Source: Pseudovirgaria hyperparasitica
Taxonomy: Eukaryota; Ascomycota; Dothideomycetes; Acrospermales; Acrospermaceae
Assembly (NCBI RefSeq): GCF_010093815.1
Contig: NW_022985560.1
Location: 245,501-309,500 of the forward strand
Reading direction: 5' to 3'
Length of the DNA stretch: 64,000 nucleotides
The number at the start of each line of letters is the position of its first letter. The stretch's first letter is position 1. The translations under genes and the position numbers were made by a program. Below the pieces are notes generated by a model that saw nothing but the letters and a program-made list of their open reading frames with translations, had not been told where the DNA came from and ran no database searches. Positions 1 to 11,842 of the stretch are shown piece after piece.

Positions 1-342
1 CAAATAGCCTTAGAGAGATGTAGTGCAAGTGAGACGCCACGACGTGAGCGATCGTGGAGGGTTGGAAGAGTGTCTCGAGGCGCGTTTCTGGTGGTGGGAA
101 TTATTTGATGGTTCAGTAATCGGGATGAAGGAGCATGAGTGATGGATAGTAATCAAAGAACGAGGACCCTAGTAGAGTGGGCACTGAAACAGAGATTGCG
201 TAGGATAGCGGTGTCGACGTGGAAGATACATAATACACCCGCACAGTAAGACTCACGTTACGAAAACTTCTCGCTCGTATGCTGCCCTTGTCGTTGTTGT
301 GGATGATTAAAGGTGACTGAGACAGTGAAAGAGTTAGGATCC
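1..342. other. Intergenic start of window
   Basis: No coding signal or repeat is seen. It should contain the promoter and 5' UTR of the following ECM4-like gene. An antisense open frame at 258-527 has no ATG-based or family support. Confidence 0.4.
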
Positions 343-1509
343 ATGGTTGCAGCGCCGCTCGCTCTAATGACTTCTCCTGTACGTATCACTCGACTGCTCC
401 CTATCCTGCCTGCGAAAACAATCCTGACGTCTTGTCCCGCCAAGAACACATTCCAACCCTTGATTGCAGACAAATTCTTCACGAATAGCATACTCTCTCG
501 TCCACCTGGAGCTTTTCCTGAGCGCATCCCTTCGCAGACGTTCCCTGCGGAGGCAGATCGTTACCTACTCTACATCTACCCAGGATGTCCGTGGGCACAG
601 CGGGCAAACATTACTCATAAGCTCAAAGGCCTGCAGGATGTCATTCAGGTTGTGGTTCTCGATAGTCTGGAGCCAGGGAAGGGATGGTGTTTCTCTGGTG
701 AAGGCCAATTTGGCCACAGGAGGTGTCCCGTTTTTGGATGCAAGTACCTGAAGGAGATCTACGAGTTCGCAGCACCCTCGTACGACTGCCGTATCATGAT
801 TCCAGCATTACTGGACAAGCAGACCAGTGCGTCTATGATATATACAATGTTAGATATCCATATACTGACTGTTATTTAGAACGAATCGTGAGTAATAGCA
901 GCGGCGAAATCACCCGCATGTTCATATCAGCATTCGACGACCTGCTACCCCTCGCTCGGCGAGAATCAAGCAAAGGCTCAGGAGGTCTCTTACCGGCACA
1001 GCTTCTAGCCCAGATAGACGACTTCAATGCTTTCGCATACGACTCCATCAATAACGGGGCTTATAAGACCGGCTTTTCCTCTTGCCAGAAGTCATATACT
1101 GAAAATGTGACCCGGCTTTTCGACGGACTAGACCGAGTAGAGGCGCTGCTTTCACAGCCAGGTCACTCTCCATATCTCTTTGGATCCCACGTCACCGAGG
1201 CTGACATTCGGTTGTTCCCTGCGATTGTCAGATTCGATGTTGTCTACCATACGCTCTTCAAATGCAACCTCAAGATGATAAGGTACGACTATCCGCGCAT
1301 ACATGCCTGGCTTCGGAGACTCTACTGGGATGAGAGTACCTCGCATGCATTCAAGGACACGACATATATGCAAATTGTAAGTCTGTTGTATTGAGGAATC
1401 GAGCCTCGAGTACTGACGACTGTAGATTCGCGAAGGCTATACGAGAGCTGCTGGAGAGACCATCGTACCTATCGGTCCACTACCCGACGTCGTTCCTCTC
1501 TCTCCGTGA
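343..1509 (+). CDS. ECM4/GTO-like glutathionyl-hydroquinone reductase (omega-class GST)
   Basis: Three exons are inferred: 343-826, 880-1376 and 1426-1509, giving about 354 residues. The N-terminal thioredoxin-like half carries the active-site motif PGCPWAQR (Cys-Pro-Trp), followed by HKLKGL and GWCF. The C-terminal all-alpha half contains YLFGSHVTEADIRLFPAIVRFD and YPRIHAWLRRLYW, typical of the ECM4/YqjG family. These enzymes reduce glutathionyl-hydroquinones and related conjugates through a Cys thiol, usually in the cytosol. The splice at 826/880 joins ALLDKQT to KRIVSNSSGEITRMF, a junction expected from the family (VSNESSEI). ATG 343 is the first in-frame ATG, but the first roughly 50 residues do not resemble family N-termini, so the start or a 5' intron is uncertain. 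The family is clear; the exact substrate is not. Confidence 0.85.
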
Positions 1510-1888
1510 CGCTATGCGAGCGATTGAAGCCTGCTCTCACAGCGATTCCGTCTGATCCCACTTGCATATACAACGGCGTTCGGTGGCTTTTTCATGAGAC
1601 TATTCCTACCATGCATGCATAGTTACTAGCGGTTGCATTCGCGGGCATTTTCTTTTTATGAGCACAAGATATCCATGTAGTATCCAGGAATATAGATCGT
1701 TCATTCATTGTGACAACATTCCCGAATCTGCCTTTGCGGTAATTTATGCGCCGGGCGCGGAACGCTCCGCATCCACCGGTCCACTTCTCCCCCGGATCCC
1801 CGCCAAAACTTTCCCGCAGCTGCAGCTGGCTCAAAACTCCTCAACACGACAGTCACAGTCGCATTCAGTCCGATGTATAGTACACAAT
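1510..1888. other. Intergenic, promoter of bmt2
   Basis: About 380 bp between two plus-strand genes. The bmt2 reading frame stays open upstream to about 1658, but the family N-terminus begins at ATG 1889. No repeat or RNA gene is seen. Confidence 0.4.
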
Positions 1889-2833
1889 ATGCCCTCCCGC
1901 CGTCCTAAACTTCTTTCTTCCTCCCGGCCACGCCCTCTGAACCGAATTGCCAAAGCTACCTCTCGCACTCCTACTCTGTCCGCGAAAAAAGGCCGCTCCC
2001 TAATCCGTGCCTTCCACACTCTGCGTAAACAGCATGCTGCCGCTCTCGTAGCCGGTGACGGGAAAAAAGCCACCGAATATGAGGCACAAATGGACGCTCT
2101 CGGAGGACTGGAAGCCTACCAGAAGGCGAGCCTGAACGGGCAAGGCAAAGAGAGGGGAGGCGATTCAAGTGGTGTGCTTGTGGGATGGTTGAGCAAAGGC
2201 GCTGCTACGGAACTAGGGAGTGGAACCGGGAAGAGAAAGAGGGCAGCAGACCCAAATGGTGTCGAGAAGCAGAGAAATGTGAGGAGGGTCTTGGAGGTCG
2301 GCTGTCTTTCCACGACGAACGCGGTTTCGAAAATGCGTGGTGTACACATGGATCGACTGGATCTGCATTCTCAGGATGCGCAGATTGAGCAGCAGGACTT
2401 TATGCAACGGCCCATACCGACAGACGAGAGCAAAAAGTATGATGTGGTCAGTTTAAGCTTGGTTCTGAACTATGTACCCGACGCAGAAGGGAAAGGGGAG
2501 ATGCTCAGACGGACGTGTGAATTTCTCAGGAAGCCTAATCATGAAGTCCAAGAAGAGGAAGAGGAGGCTAATACCGAAGAAGAGTTATATCCGTGTCTCT
2601 TCCTTGTCCTACCTGCGCCGTGCGTACACAACTCTCGATATCTAGATGAGGCACATTTGGCCCGTATCATGAATAGTTTAGGCTATAGCCTGATACGGCA
2701 AAAGCTATCATCCAAGCTCACATACACACTTTGGCGATGGGACGGCTGGGAAGCCTCAAGTAAACAGAAGTTCAACAAGGAAGAGCTCAAGCCCGGCGGC
2801 GCACGGAATAACTTTTGTATCGTTCTGAAATAG
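1889..2833 (+). CDS. bmt2: 25S rRNA adenine-N1 methyltransferase BMT2
   Basis: Single exon, 314 residues. Bmt2 is the nucleolar SAM-dependent enzyme that makes an m1A in 25S rRNA helix 65. The N-terminus is basic (MPSRRPKLLSSSRPRPLNR), suiting a nucleolar protein. The SAM-binding segment reads RRVLEVGCLSTTNAVSK, followed by MDRLDLHSQDAQIEQQDFMQRP and YDVVSLSLVLNYVPDAEGKGEML, then LFLVLPAPCVHNSRYLDEAHL, all in the family's order. An acidic insert of E residues lies near residue 225. ATG 1889 was chosen because the upstream in-frame extension is not family-like. The gene converges on htd2, with only about 35 bp between the two stop codons. Confidence 0.9.
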   Translation: MPSRRPKLLSSSRPRPLNRIAKATSRTPTLSAKKGRSLIRAFHTLRKQHAAALVAGDGKKATEYEAQMDALGGLEAYQKASLNGQGKERGGDSSGVLVGWLSKGAATELGSGTGKRKRAADPNGVEKQRNVRRVLEVGCLSTTNAVSKMRGVHMDRLDLHSQDAQIEQQDFMQRPIPTDESKKYDVVSLSLVLNYVPDAEGKGEMLRRTCEFLRKPNHEVQEEEEEANTEEELYPCLFLVLPAPCVHNSRYLDEAHLARIMNSLGYSLIRQKLSSKLTYTLWRWDGWEASSKQKFNKEELKPGGARNNFCIVLK

Positions 2834-2868
2834 TCTCGATACACGCCGCTCGGATTAGCATTATATGA

Positions 2869-4084
2869 TTATTGCTTGTTTCCCGCTCTCGCTGTCCCCT
2901 TCACACTCAGCGCTCCTTCTGCATTTTCTGCCCACAGCTCGTACTTGCCATCTCCCAGATCCTTGCCGCATACCTTGACCTCCTCATTACAGTACAACGG
3001 CGCGAGGTTGCGATACTCGAAAAACTCAATTGCTTTTCCTGTACCCTGAAGCTGTGCCTCTAATTGCGTCATCAGAAGCGTGAGGGATAGCGGGCCATGG
3101 AAGAGCAAGTCGCGATGGCCTTCTACTTCACGACAGTATTGAGGGTCGAGATGTATGCGGTGTGCATTAAACGTGAGGGCAGAGTAGCGGAAGAGCAGCG
3201 CAGGCGTCGGCGTGAAGGCATACGAAAAGTCAGGGGCATGTTGTGCTACACAAGCCATCAGCTTTCATTTCCCGGTCTCTCTCATCATAACATAGCTGGA
3301 ACAAGCGCAACTCACCTCTCAATATCTTGGTAGTCTTAGTCTCACTAGCCTTCCTCGCCTCCTCAGGACTCCTCTCTCTCATGAACACAATGTTCCTCCG
3401 CTCAACCAACTCCGCCTCGCCCAAATCCTCCTCAGTCTCCCTCCACAACCGCTGCCTGATCTCATCCTCACCCTCGCCTGGCACCCGCCGCCGCCCACTC
3501 CCAAACCGCCTCTCGATGCCCACAAACACCTTCTCCTCCCCGTCCTTGCCCTTGACTCGCACATCCCTGATCCCCTCGAGACACACCCCCGGTGGCTGCG
3601 CATGATGCCCGGAACAGCCCGCAAACCTGAGCCGCGGGCCACCCTTGCCAAAATTCAGATACCCGCCCGCCCACATGCGCCGCACAAATGGCGGGCCGGG
3701 ACTTTGCAGTGGGTCTGTGCCATCGGCCAGCAAGCGATCCGCGGGAATGGCAGGGTTGAAGTAGACCAGATGGTGTGCTGGTGGGAGCAGCTCTGCAGCA
3801 GCACCAGCAGGCGGCGCGTCGGCGTCGGCGTCGGCGTCGGCGGGTGGTAGCGGTGGAGGGAACGCTGTTGTGTTTGTCCAGTGGGATGGCAGACAGGCGC
3901 TGAGGGCGATCTGGAGTTTATGCGAGTTGTCGGGGGCGAGAGAGTCGTAGATCAGGGGGATTTTGCGGGCGCAGAGCTCGGCGTTGAGATGGGAGAGGTC
4001 GGAGGTGAAGCGGCGTGTGAAGAGCGAGAGGGAGTTGCGAAGGAGAGACGTGGGCAGGCGGCGGGAGAGACTTGTCGAGGCCAT
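2869..4084 (-). CDS. htd2: Mitochondrial 3-hydroxyacyl-thioester dehydratase (Htd2 type, MaoC/hot-dog)
   Basis: Two exons on the minus strand, 4084-3316 and 3245-2869, 381 residues. The protein dehydrates 3-hydroxyacyl-ACP in mitochondrial type II fatty acid synthesis, which supplies lipoic acid precursors. The N-terminus (MASTSLSRRLPTSLLRNSL, Arg- and Ser-rich, no acids) fits a mitochondrial presequence. The first hot-dog half has LVYFNP and GTDPLQSPGPPFVRRMWAGG; the second has the hydratase-like FRYSALTFNAHRIHLDPQYC with its Asn-Ala-His-Arg-Ile-His core. The intron 3315-3246 has GTGAGT and GTGTAG borders and restores the conserved frame (ILR-A-QHAPDFSYAF). A short (GAC GCC) run near 3810-3845 encodes an Asp-Ala repeat in a linker. 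Confidence 0.88.
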
Positions 4085-4487
4085 TGTTATAGGATGGATT
4101 GTGAGGGAGCAAGCGCAACAAAAGAGAATTATAGAAGCGTTAATTGGAGTTTCCGCGTCTCCATATATACATCTATACATACACACAGTAACCGATTTGC
4201 GACCTCGGGTTTCGCGTGCAGGGGAGCTTTGGGTTGGAACAGGGATGAGGTCATGCCACTGTGGCTGATGCATGTCTTATTGCCGCCTTATAACCGGACT
4301 CATATATAGTAGCCTTGGGAAGACGGTAATCTGTTTGCGCCCTATGCTTATACTGTGTCGATGCGATAGTATCACCACATATCATGTGATATACTTGATA
4401 TATCGGCATACATTGTATATATATGCGCATAGACTATTGGTTACAATAGCACTAATATCAACAACATAGCCTCCCTGAGTCCACACG

Positions 4488-6785
4488 TCATGCGCCAATT
4501 AAGTCCTTGGGCAAGCATGCAAATACTGTGCTCACGACCGCCATGATCACGGACACAATAAGTAAAGTCCAATCAAACGCCTTGTCCCTACGTCGCATCT
4601 CCTTGCCAAACAGTTTCAAGTGGAACGCCAGCGGCAAAATGATGCAGATTGTGAAACATGCAATAGCGCCAAGTAAGGTCATGATGCGATCAAAACTTGG
4701 GAAAACGATCGCAATGAGGACAAAGACAATGTACATGATGACCCGGATAGTGATCATGAGGAGGCCGCGGTTCCAGCCGGACATACCGGCCATTGAAGGG
4801 GTGGACGCGATTGCTCGAGAATCGATGCCACAGAAGATCTCCACGGTGCTGATGATCGGCCGAGCGTTTAGAGGGACTTTAGTAAGCGGAATAATGGCAA
4901 TACAAATTGCGAGGATAACCGAGAGTCCGGCAGGATAACCAGAGGTCATGAAAATATTGGAAGTAATCTCATCTCGTACATCCTCGCCGAACATAAGGAT
5001 TCCTATGACAGCCATGCCGAGATCAAGAAGGAGCTATGTTGTTAGCTTGGTGGCATCGCGAGTGATATGTAGACACTTACTGTGAAGCTATATGTGATGT
5101 TGATGGCTTTTCTGTATTTATATGAATGACGCATATCCCTGTAAATGTTTGGAAAAACACTGTGACCACCCCATGGTGCTAAGACGTTGGTTAGAGATAT
5201 ACTTGGTTCTTTTATTGTCTATACGTACACATCAATAGCCCAAAACTCAGAGGAATGGTTAGCCAGTTCTCTGGGAACAGGTACTGTTGAGCTGGTTCAA
5301 GAAGTGATCCTGGTTGTTCTGGTTTGATCAGACCATCCACGACAAGTATGAGGAATACTGAAATGTTGTTAGGACCTGCTGCGGTGATCTAATTATGAGA
5401 TTCTTACTTGAAAGACAACACAGTATACCTAGAATACTGGTAAAGCTCAGGAGTCGTAACGGGAGGAATCCGATTGGGATCAAGATCAAACCACAAAGAA
5501 TCTTCCATCCAGTAACACCCCAGCCAGGAATAAGGGCATTGAGAGAGTCAGCGAACAGAATGATCAGTGCTACACAAGCTGCAATCAGCTCTAGGCTGAA
5601 CAGAATGCTTGTAGCAATCCTGGCTTTCTTGCCAAACGAGACAAACGCAAGATCCGCGAATGTTATTAGCGAATTATCCACATCCAAGCATTTGGCAAGG
5701 AGTTTCGCCGTGTATGCCGTTGCGACGGCTGAATAAGTGAAAAAGATGAGTCCAATCAGCAGCCCAGAGTATTTCAGAGCCAGGGGCAAGCTCAATAGTC
5801 CAACCCCAATGAGCACGTTGACAGAATTAAATATGGTCTGTAGTTATGCTGTTAGTATGGACGGGACTTTTAGCGCCTCTAACAAATCAAAATACTTACT
5901 TGTGGTAATGTTGACTGTCCAACCACAACATTGATGATTTGGCCATCTTCTTCCACCTGCTTCACGAGAAGAGGTTCACGTTGCTCGTCAGGCTCGGTCA
6001 CGCCTTTGAGTTGTTGTTCGGTGAATAGTCTTCCAGCATGCATCTTTGCGGAGTCATTGATACGAGAGCCAAGACTCCCATACATGGTCCCATAACTTCC
6101 GCCAAAAGGCGACGACAGCGAAGGCTCGATAGAAAAAATGCTTTCGTCTCGAATTCTTCTCCTTTCATCTCCTGAGACATGCAAGAGACCGGAAGTCTCG
6201 ACTGTCGACTCGTCATCTTCGACTGCATGGTCTGTGGCGCCTTCATTAGAGGCCCGCCGTCCTTCCTCTTCTAGAGCAGAGCGTAGAAGCGAGCGGTAGC
6301 TTCGCGGTCCAGTCTCTGCGGTCGGTGTGTCCACATCATCTTGCTGTGTATCATCATCGTCCCCAGTATCAGATATACGAAACGAATTCCGCACATGGGT
6401 GATCTCGTGGAAACCAACGGCGCGCTGCCAGGAACGGGCAAAATTGTTCAAGGAGTTGACACCACCTGCATCAGCAAGGTTCTGTATGCGCATAGACAGG
6501 GAGGACCTGTAGAAAGTTTCCTGTTAGTGTTTGATCCGTTTGATGGAGTGAGAATTCTCCTCAGCCCCTTTCGACACGCGAAAGAGTGGGCTCTGGGAGC
6601 TCTCACCTTCTATGCCTTAATTGACCGTTGTGATCGGTCATATGTGGCGATTCAGTTCTAGATGCGCGTCCGGGTCGCTCAGAGCTCTCGTCCCATTGTA
6701 TGTGACTGCCAGTAGAGCTAAAGGAACCATAGCGGCCCTGTTCGTAGTCCTTGATGGTGTTTGACCTCTTGTCATTAATATCCAT
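4488..6785 (-). CDS. avt1: AVT1-type vacuolar amino-acid transporter
   Basis: Six exons are inferred on the minus strand: 6785-6607, 6506-5900, 5837-5408, 5357-5229, 5178-5081 and 5033-4488 (662 residues). It belongs to the amino acid/auxin permease family (SLC32-like), whose AVT members move neutral amino acids across the vacuolar membrane with protons. A long hydrophilic Ser/acid-rich N-terminus (about 260 residues) precedes the membrane core. The core starts TIFNSVNVLIGVGLLSLPLALKYSG and contains DGLIKPEQPGSL, LFPENWLTIPLSFGLLMSPWGGHSVFPNIYRDM and LTKVPLNARPI, all diagnostic. The C-terminus ends LPKDLIGA. All introns have canonical borders and keep these motifs in frame. ATG 6785 is the first in-frame ATG. 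Confidence 0.9.
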
Positions 6786-8005
6786 GGCCAATCTAAAGCA
6801 CCGCAGAGGTGTAGCTGGTTGTGCACTGTCAAGGAGAAGGTAGAGCGAGTCGCGACAAAAATTTCGAGATGATAAAGAGTGAGATTACGAGAGCTAGGTA
6901 GGGCTATCTATCCTGCCACGGTAATTGTGGGGTCGTACTGCAATTGGGCATGCGAGCAAGGAAGAGTTGGGACGAGTGGAGCAGATATGTGGTGAAGAGG
7001 AGCTGGTCTTAAAGGAGAGGGCAAATGAGGATGTGCAAAGCAGATTAAGTTTGAAGACACAGAAAAGAGAAGGGAGAGTGTTGAGGGCCGAGGAGGACTT
7101 GGGCGGAGAAGGGGTGAGGAAGCTTGGGAAGGTCATGAGAGCGAGCGTAATCGTGAGATTGATATCGCAGCCGATCGACGGTTCAGATTGCTATCTAACG
7201 GCCCGTTTTAGCATGACATCTGGCGGCGCACCAATCAGCTATGGATTAGGCTCTGGAATCTGAGCACCAGTCACTCACCCATGGATGCAGATGTTGTAGT
7301 GTCGGATATCAAGCAAGAAGATTTCGTGATTCTGTAGAGGGACCACTAGGCGCAGTGGTACGTAGAGAGTAGTAAGTAGGAGCTGGTGCACCTGCAGCAA
7401 TTACGGTACCTCCCTAGTACCTTACCTAAGGAAAGACGTACCTATCAGCAGGACTAATAATTGCTGCCCCAGGTGCCCCCGCGAGGTCTGCATGGTAAAT
7501 TCGCGCTGCCCGGCCCTGCCCCCCCCAAAAAAACTGGCCTCCCGCCCCCCCCCGCTGCCGTCACAACAGGATTTTCCGTAGGCGCCACGGTATCTTCAGC
7601 CCTTCTAGAACGGCGGATGTGCTGCTGTGATTAACAGAAGGATAATGCTGGTTTCTGATTCATAGGTACAATGACCTAGATTGACTGCAATCATTATTCT
7701 GACTCCAACTCCTGACTGCTGCCCCCTCATAAGCAGCCGCCACAGGAGCCCACTGAGGTCATTGGCTGTGGCTGGGCTGGGTTGCTGGACTGGGTTGGAC
7801 TGCGGGACTCGTGACTGGAAGCGAAAACACACCGCCGCTAAACTCGTAGCCGTACCCCTCGTCGCTCTACATGATACACACTGGCCTCTCCACAAAATTT
7901 CCCTTCTTTTCAACACATTCGTGTCTTGTCCGCTTCTGCGCCAACGACACTACTCTTACCTGCGTCGAGCATCTTTGGAAGTAGGTTTATCTGTACCTGC
8001 CCGAG
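6786..8005. promoter_or_regulatory. Shared upstream region of avt1 and eRF1
   Basis: About 1.2 kb between divergently transcribed genes, so it should hold both promoters. Homopolymer-like C and A runs lie at about 7518-7560. A cluster of TACCT/AGGTA words lies at about 7398-7447. Several open frames here show no family resemblance. Confidence 0.5.
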
Positions 8006-9479
8006 ATGAGCGCACCGCCGCAGGGGCAAGGCGCTGACGCCGAAAAAAATATCGAGATATGGAAGGTCAAGAAACTGATCAAACGTCTCGAAGCCGCTCG
8101 TGGTAATGGAACCTCCATGATCTCGCTCATCATCCGTATGTGTCCATTCACTCTAGTCTGCATACACTTTCCCTAACAGCACACAGCACCCAAGGACCAG
8201 ATCCCCCGTGCGGCAAAGATGTTGGCTGAAGAATACGTGCGTTTGAACGACACATGCATGCCCAATAAAATACATACTGATATGATATAGGGCACGGCAT
8301 CTAACATCAAATCCCGCGTCAATCGTCTCTCGGTTCTATCCGCCATCACATCCACCCAGCAGCGTCTCAAATTATACTCAAAAGTACCCCCCAACGGCCT
8401 TGTCATATATTGCGGTGAAATTATTACTTCTGAGGGAAAGGAGCGGAAGATTAACATCGATTTTGAGCCCTTCAAGCCCATCAACACTTCGTTATATCTT
8501 TGCGACAACAAGTTCCATACTGAAGCGCTGAGCGAGTTGCTGGAGTCGGACCAGAAGTTCGGATTCATCATTATGGACGGTAACGGAGCGCTCTTTGGTA
8601 CTTTGAGCGGAAATACTCGTGATATTGTTCACAAGTTCTCCGTTGATTTACCAAAAAAGCACGGCCGTGGTGGGCAGTCTGCACTCCGTTTCGCACGTCT
8701 TCGTGAAGAGAAGCGTCACAATTACGTTCGCAAGGTCGCTGAGTTAGCCGTCCAGAACTTCATCACTGCGGACAAAGTGAACGTGGCCGGTCTCATTCTT
8801 GCTGGATCCGCCGATTTCAAGAACGACCTCAATCAGTCTGATATGTTCGACAACCGCCTCCAGTCCAAAGTCATCAAGGTCGTCGATGTCTCGTACGGTG
8901 GTGAAAACGGATTCAATCAAGCCATTGAGCTATCAGGAGAGACGCTGAGTAACGTCAAGTTCATCCAGGAAAAGAAACTTATCAATAAGTACTTCGACGA
9001 GATCAGTCAGGACACAGGTAAGGTCTGTTATGGTGTCGAGGATACCTTGAAGGCGCTCGACGCTGGTGCCGCGGAAACCCTCATCGTATTCGAGAATCTC
9101 GAGATCACTCGATGGACGCTCAAGAGTTCAGAAGGGACAGAGATCATTTTGCATACAAACAAGCTTCAGGAATCCGATCGTTCGCTGTTTATGGACAAAG
9201 AGACCGGACAGGAAATGGAGATTGCCGACCAGATGCCATTCCTTGAATGGCTTGCAGAAAAGTACCGTGATTTTGGCGCCACTCTTGAGTTTGTATCCGA
9301 TAGGTCCAGTGAGGGCAACCAATTCGTCAAGGGATTCGGTGGCATAGGTGCCATTCTGCGATACAAGCTCAACTTTGAGCAGCTCGCAGACTTCGACGAC
9401 GACGAAGATGAATTTTATGATGGTAAGTATAGCTTTCGAATTTTGAGTAGATCCAGTTTCTAACGAATGACAAGATTGA
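8006..9479 (+). CDS. sup45: Eukaryotic peptide chain release factor 1 (eRF1/Sup45)
   Basis: Four exons: 8006-8135, 8187-8236, 8291-9422 and 9475-9479; 438 residues, the family length. eRF1 recognises all three stop codons in the ribosomal A site and triggers peptidyl-tRNA hydrolysis. Domain 1 carries NIKS (residues 65-68) and the YLCDNKF form of the YxCxxxF motif. Domain 2 carries [14 protein letters not shown] with the catalytic GGQ (187-189). The C domain ends in the acidic [12 protein letters not shown] tail that contacts eRF3. The last exon supplies only AT TGA, completing the final Asp and the stop. If the last intron (GTAAGT...ACAAG, branch-like CTAAC) were retained, the tail would read on for about 14 unrelated residues. 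Confidence 0.97.
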
Positions 9480-10242
9480 CGATTTCGCACCCTCGCAATG
9501 AGCGAGGAAGCACCCCAGGGGCTCGCCGCGTCAGGCCCTGGGAGCATTCCTCGCTCTACGTGTCCGAATGAACAGGACACCCCAGCACTCGGGACGAGCG
9601 ACGAGACGTTCGCTTCTCCCTGTTACGCCAGGCTATAATGTCGACCGACTACATTGATGCTGTAGGCTTTTCCCCATCTCATCGTTGATAAAGCCTTATA
9701 TTATATGTTCACTGACTAGAGCAGTATCAGACTCGATGAGCATCAAAATGGGCTTGCTACAGTGCAGAGCTTTAAGGTTTTTTATATGGGGGCATTGAGC
9801 AAGTAGGAGACATTTGGCTCGTATATCAGCCAAGAATATAACTGCTGAGCCATGTGTTTAGATTGCTAGTTGTTGAAATGCCAATAAAGTGCTCCACGTG
9901 TTAATCACTCGTAGAATGTTCATTGGACTTGTAATTCTAATGATAGCTTTCGCTCGCCAGATGAACAAATAGGGACTGAAAGCGAATCTAGGCGTGGATC
10001 TTACGTTCTACAATATTGTGCTACAGGTTAGTCATGTGTCTACTATACCCTAAGGTCGTTCGGTCCGCACCGAATTTGCTTTTGCGTGCATCATATCGGC
10101 GACCGATGAAGGCACGCATGCTCCGTCTTACCTGATCCTAGAAAATAGCAAGTGTAAAGTCGAGATCTGATCTACATAGTTCTGGCTGAATATTAGCTTC
10201 TTCAATTTTCTCCGTGGTTACATACATGTACTCAATCTTGCA
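9480..10242. other. Intergenic, 3' of eRF1 and 5' of pha2
   Basis: About 760 bp, rather AT-rich, with no long open frame on either strand and no recognisable repeat or RNA gene. It presumably holds the eRF1 3' UTR and the pha2 promoter. Confidence 0.4.
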
Positions 10243-11450
10243 ATGAACACCCCGCACGAAGGGGTGGCATTCCTCGGCCCTCGAGCCTCATACACTCATC
10301 AAGTAAGCGGATATTTCTACCCTGGTTTTTCTTCTCGTGCGCACCGTGTTCTATCGATAACCTAGTAGCTTTACTATGTCTTTATCTAGTTTTAGCGTCC
10401 TTGTGCTCCGTTATCTGATACATGAAATCTTGCTAAGCATAGTAGGCTGCACTCAAGGCGTTTTCAGATTCGTCAAAATATGACCTCCAGCCACAGGTAT
10501 CAATTGAAGATGTATTCAAGTCCGTACAATCTGGCTCATGTGCAAGAGGCGTTGTTCCCTTCGAGAACAGTACAAATGGTAGCGTAGTTTTCACCCTGGA
10601 CCTTTTCGCGGATGCCCATCAGCGCTATCCTGATATTCTCGTTTGCGGCGAAGTCTATGTGGATGTACACCATTGCTTGGTCGGTCATATGCCAAAAGAG
10701 GCACATTCTGCTGCTACCACGTCGGCGCTTACCAGTCCCCATAGCAGCGGCCATGCTACGCCTACGGCTGCTCACCCGAGCCCAGCCATCCCGCGGGCCG
10801 TTCCTCTTGTGTCGCTAAAGGGCATCAAAAAGCTGTATTCGCATCCGCAAGCTTGGGGACAGTGCAATGCGTTCCTGACAACCTATTTCAAGGGTATCGA
10901 ACGACAAGATGTCTCATCAACCTCTCGAGCTGCTGAAATCGTAGCTGCCGATACGTCCGGCGAGACGGCTGCGATCAGCAGCGAAATTGCAGCACAGGTA
11001 CACGACCTCGACATGCTTGCAAAGGGAATTGAGGATACAAGCGACAACAAGACACGTTTTTTTGTGTTACGGCGTGGGAACCACTCAGCCCAGAGCAATG
11101 GTGACTCCAATGGTGGAGCAGTTGACACAGACACTCCGGCATATAAGACACTGGTTTCATTCACCATTTCACATAGCGATCCAGGGGCTCTGGCAGATTC
11201 TCTGGCTGTGTTCAAACCTTATAATATCAATTTGACGAGTATCAATGCACGGCCAAGTGGGATTGCGTCTTGGAATTACATCTTCTTTGTGGAGGTGACG
11301 GGTCGCCGGCTAAAAGAAGATACCGGTGCGGTCAATGCTGCATTGCGGGACTTGGAAAAGGTTGCGAGAGAATGGAGATGGTTGGGGAGCTGGGAGAACA
11401 TGTTGCTACCAAAATGTCGGCCACTGGGAAAAATTGATGAGGTATCTTGA
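10243..11450 (+). CDS. pha2: Prephenate dehydratase (phenylalanine biosynthesis)
   Basis: Two exons, 10243-10302 and 10446-11450; 354 residues. The enzyme decarboxylates and dehydrates prephenate to phenylpyruvate. The short first exon encodes MNTPHEGVAFLGPRASYTHQ, the canonical start of the catalytic domain. Exon 2 continues AALKAFSDS, VVPFENSTNGSVVFTLDLF, YVDVHHCLVG and SRAAEIVA. A C-terminal ACT regulatory domain follows with SFTISHSDPGALADSLAVF, NLTSINARPS and YIFFVEV; in this family it binds phenylalanine for feedback control. The 143-bp intron has GTAAGC and AGTAG borders and joins THQ to AALKAF in frame. A Ser/Thr/Pro/His-rich insert of about 35 residues follows VGHMPKE. Confidence 0.95.
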
Positions 11451-11842
11451 TGCAGTAGTATGCTGAGAGAAGCAGGGCAGGAATTGATAGACTTACATAC
11501 GAAGGAAGCTACTCTGCATCACTCGGCAACTCCTCTAGCAAAGTGAATCGATTCTATAATTAAGAATTCTTTAGTACGTGATCTTGTGTAATTGACCCAA
11601 GCGACCAAGATAATGTGGAGGTTGAAGGTGCCTACAGCTCAGGACGAAGCTTGAGTTGGACCTCCGGCCAGTGACGTCGGCCCGCTAAAAACATAGATCG
11701 CGGCTCCAACGCTGCGAAGCTCATACCTTATGAGGTCGCATTTGTTTTGACAGAGTTAGCGAACCTTGTTTTTAGGGCGATACTGTTTACAGTCCTCGAT
11801 ATGTTATAGCACGAACAAAGATCCTGGATCTCAGAAGCAATC
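11451..11842. other. Intergenic, promoter of P5B ATPase gene
   Basis: About 390 bp without a gene. No clear element is seen. It should carry the 5' UTR and promoter of the following large gene. Confidence 0.4.
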
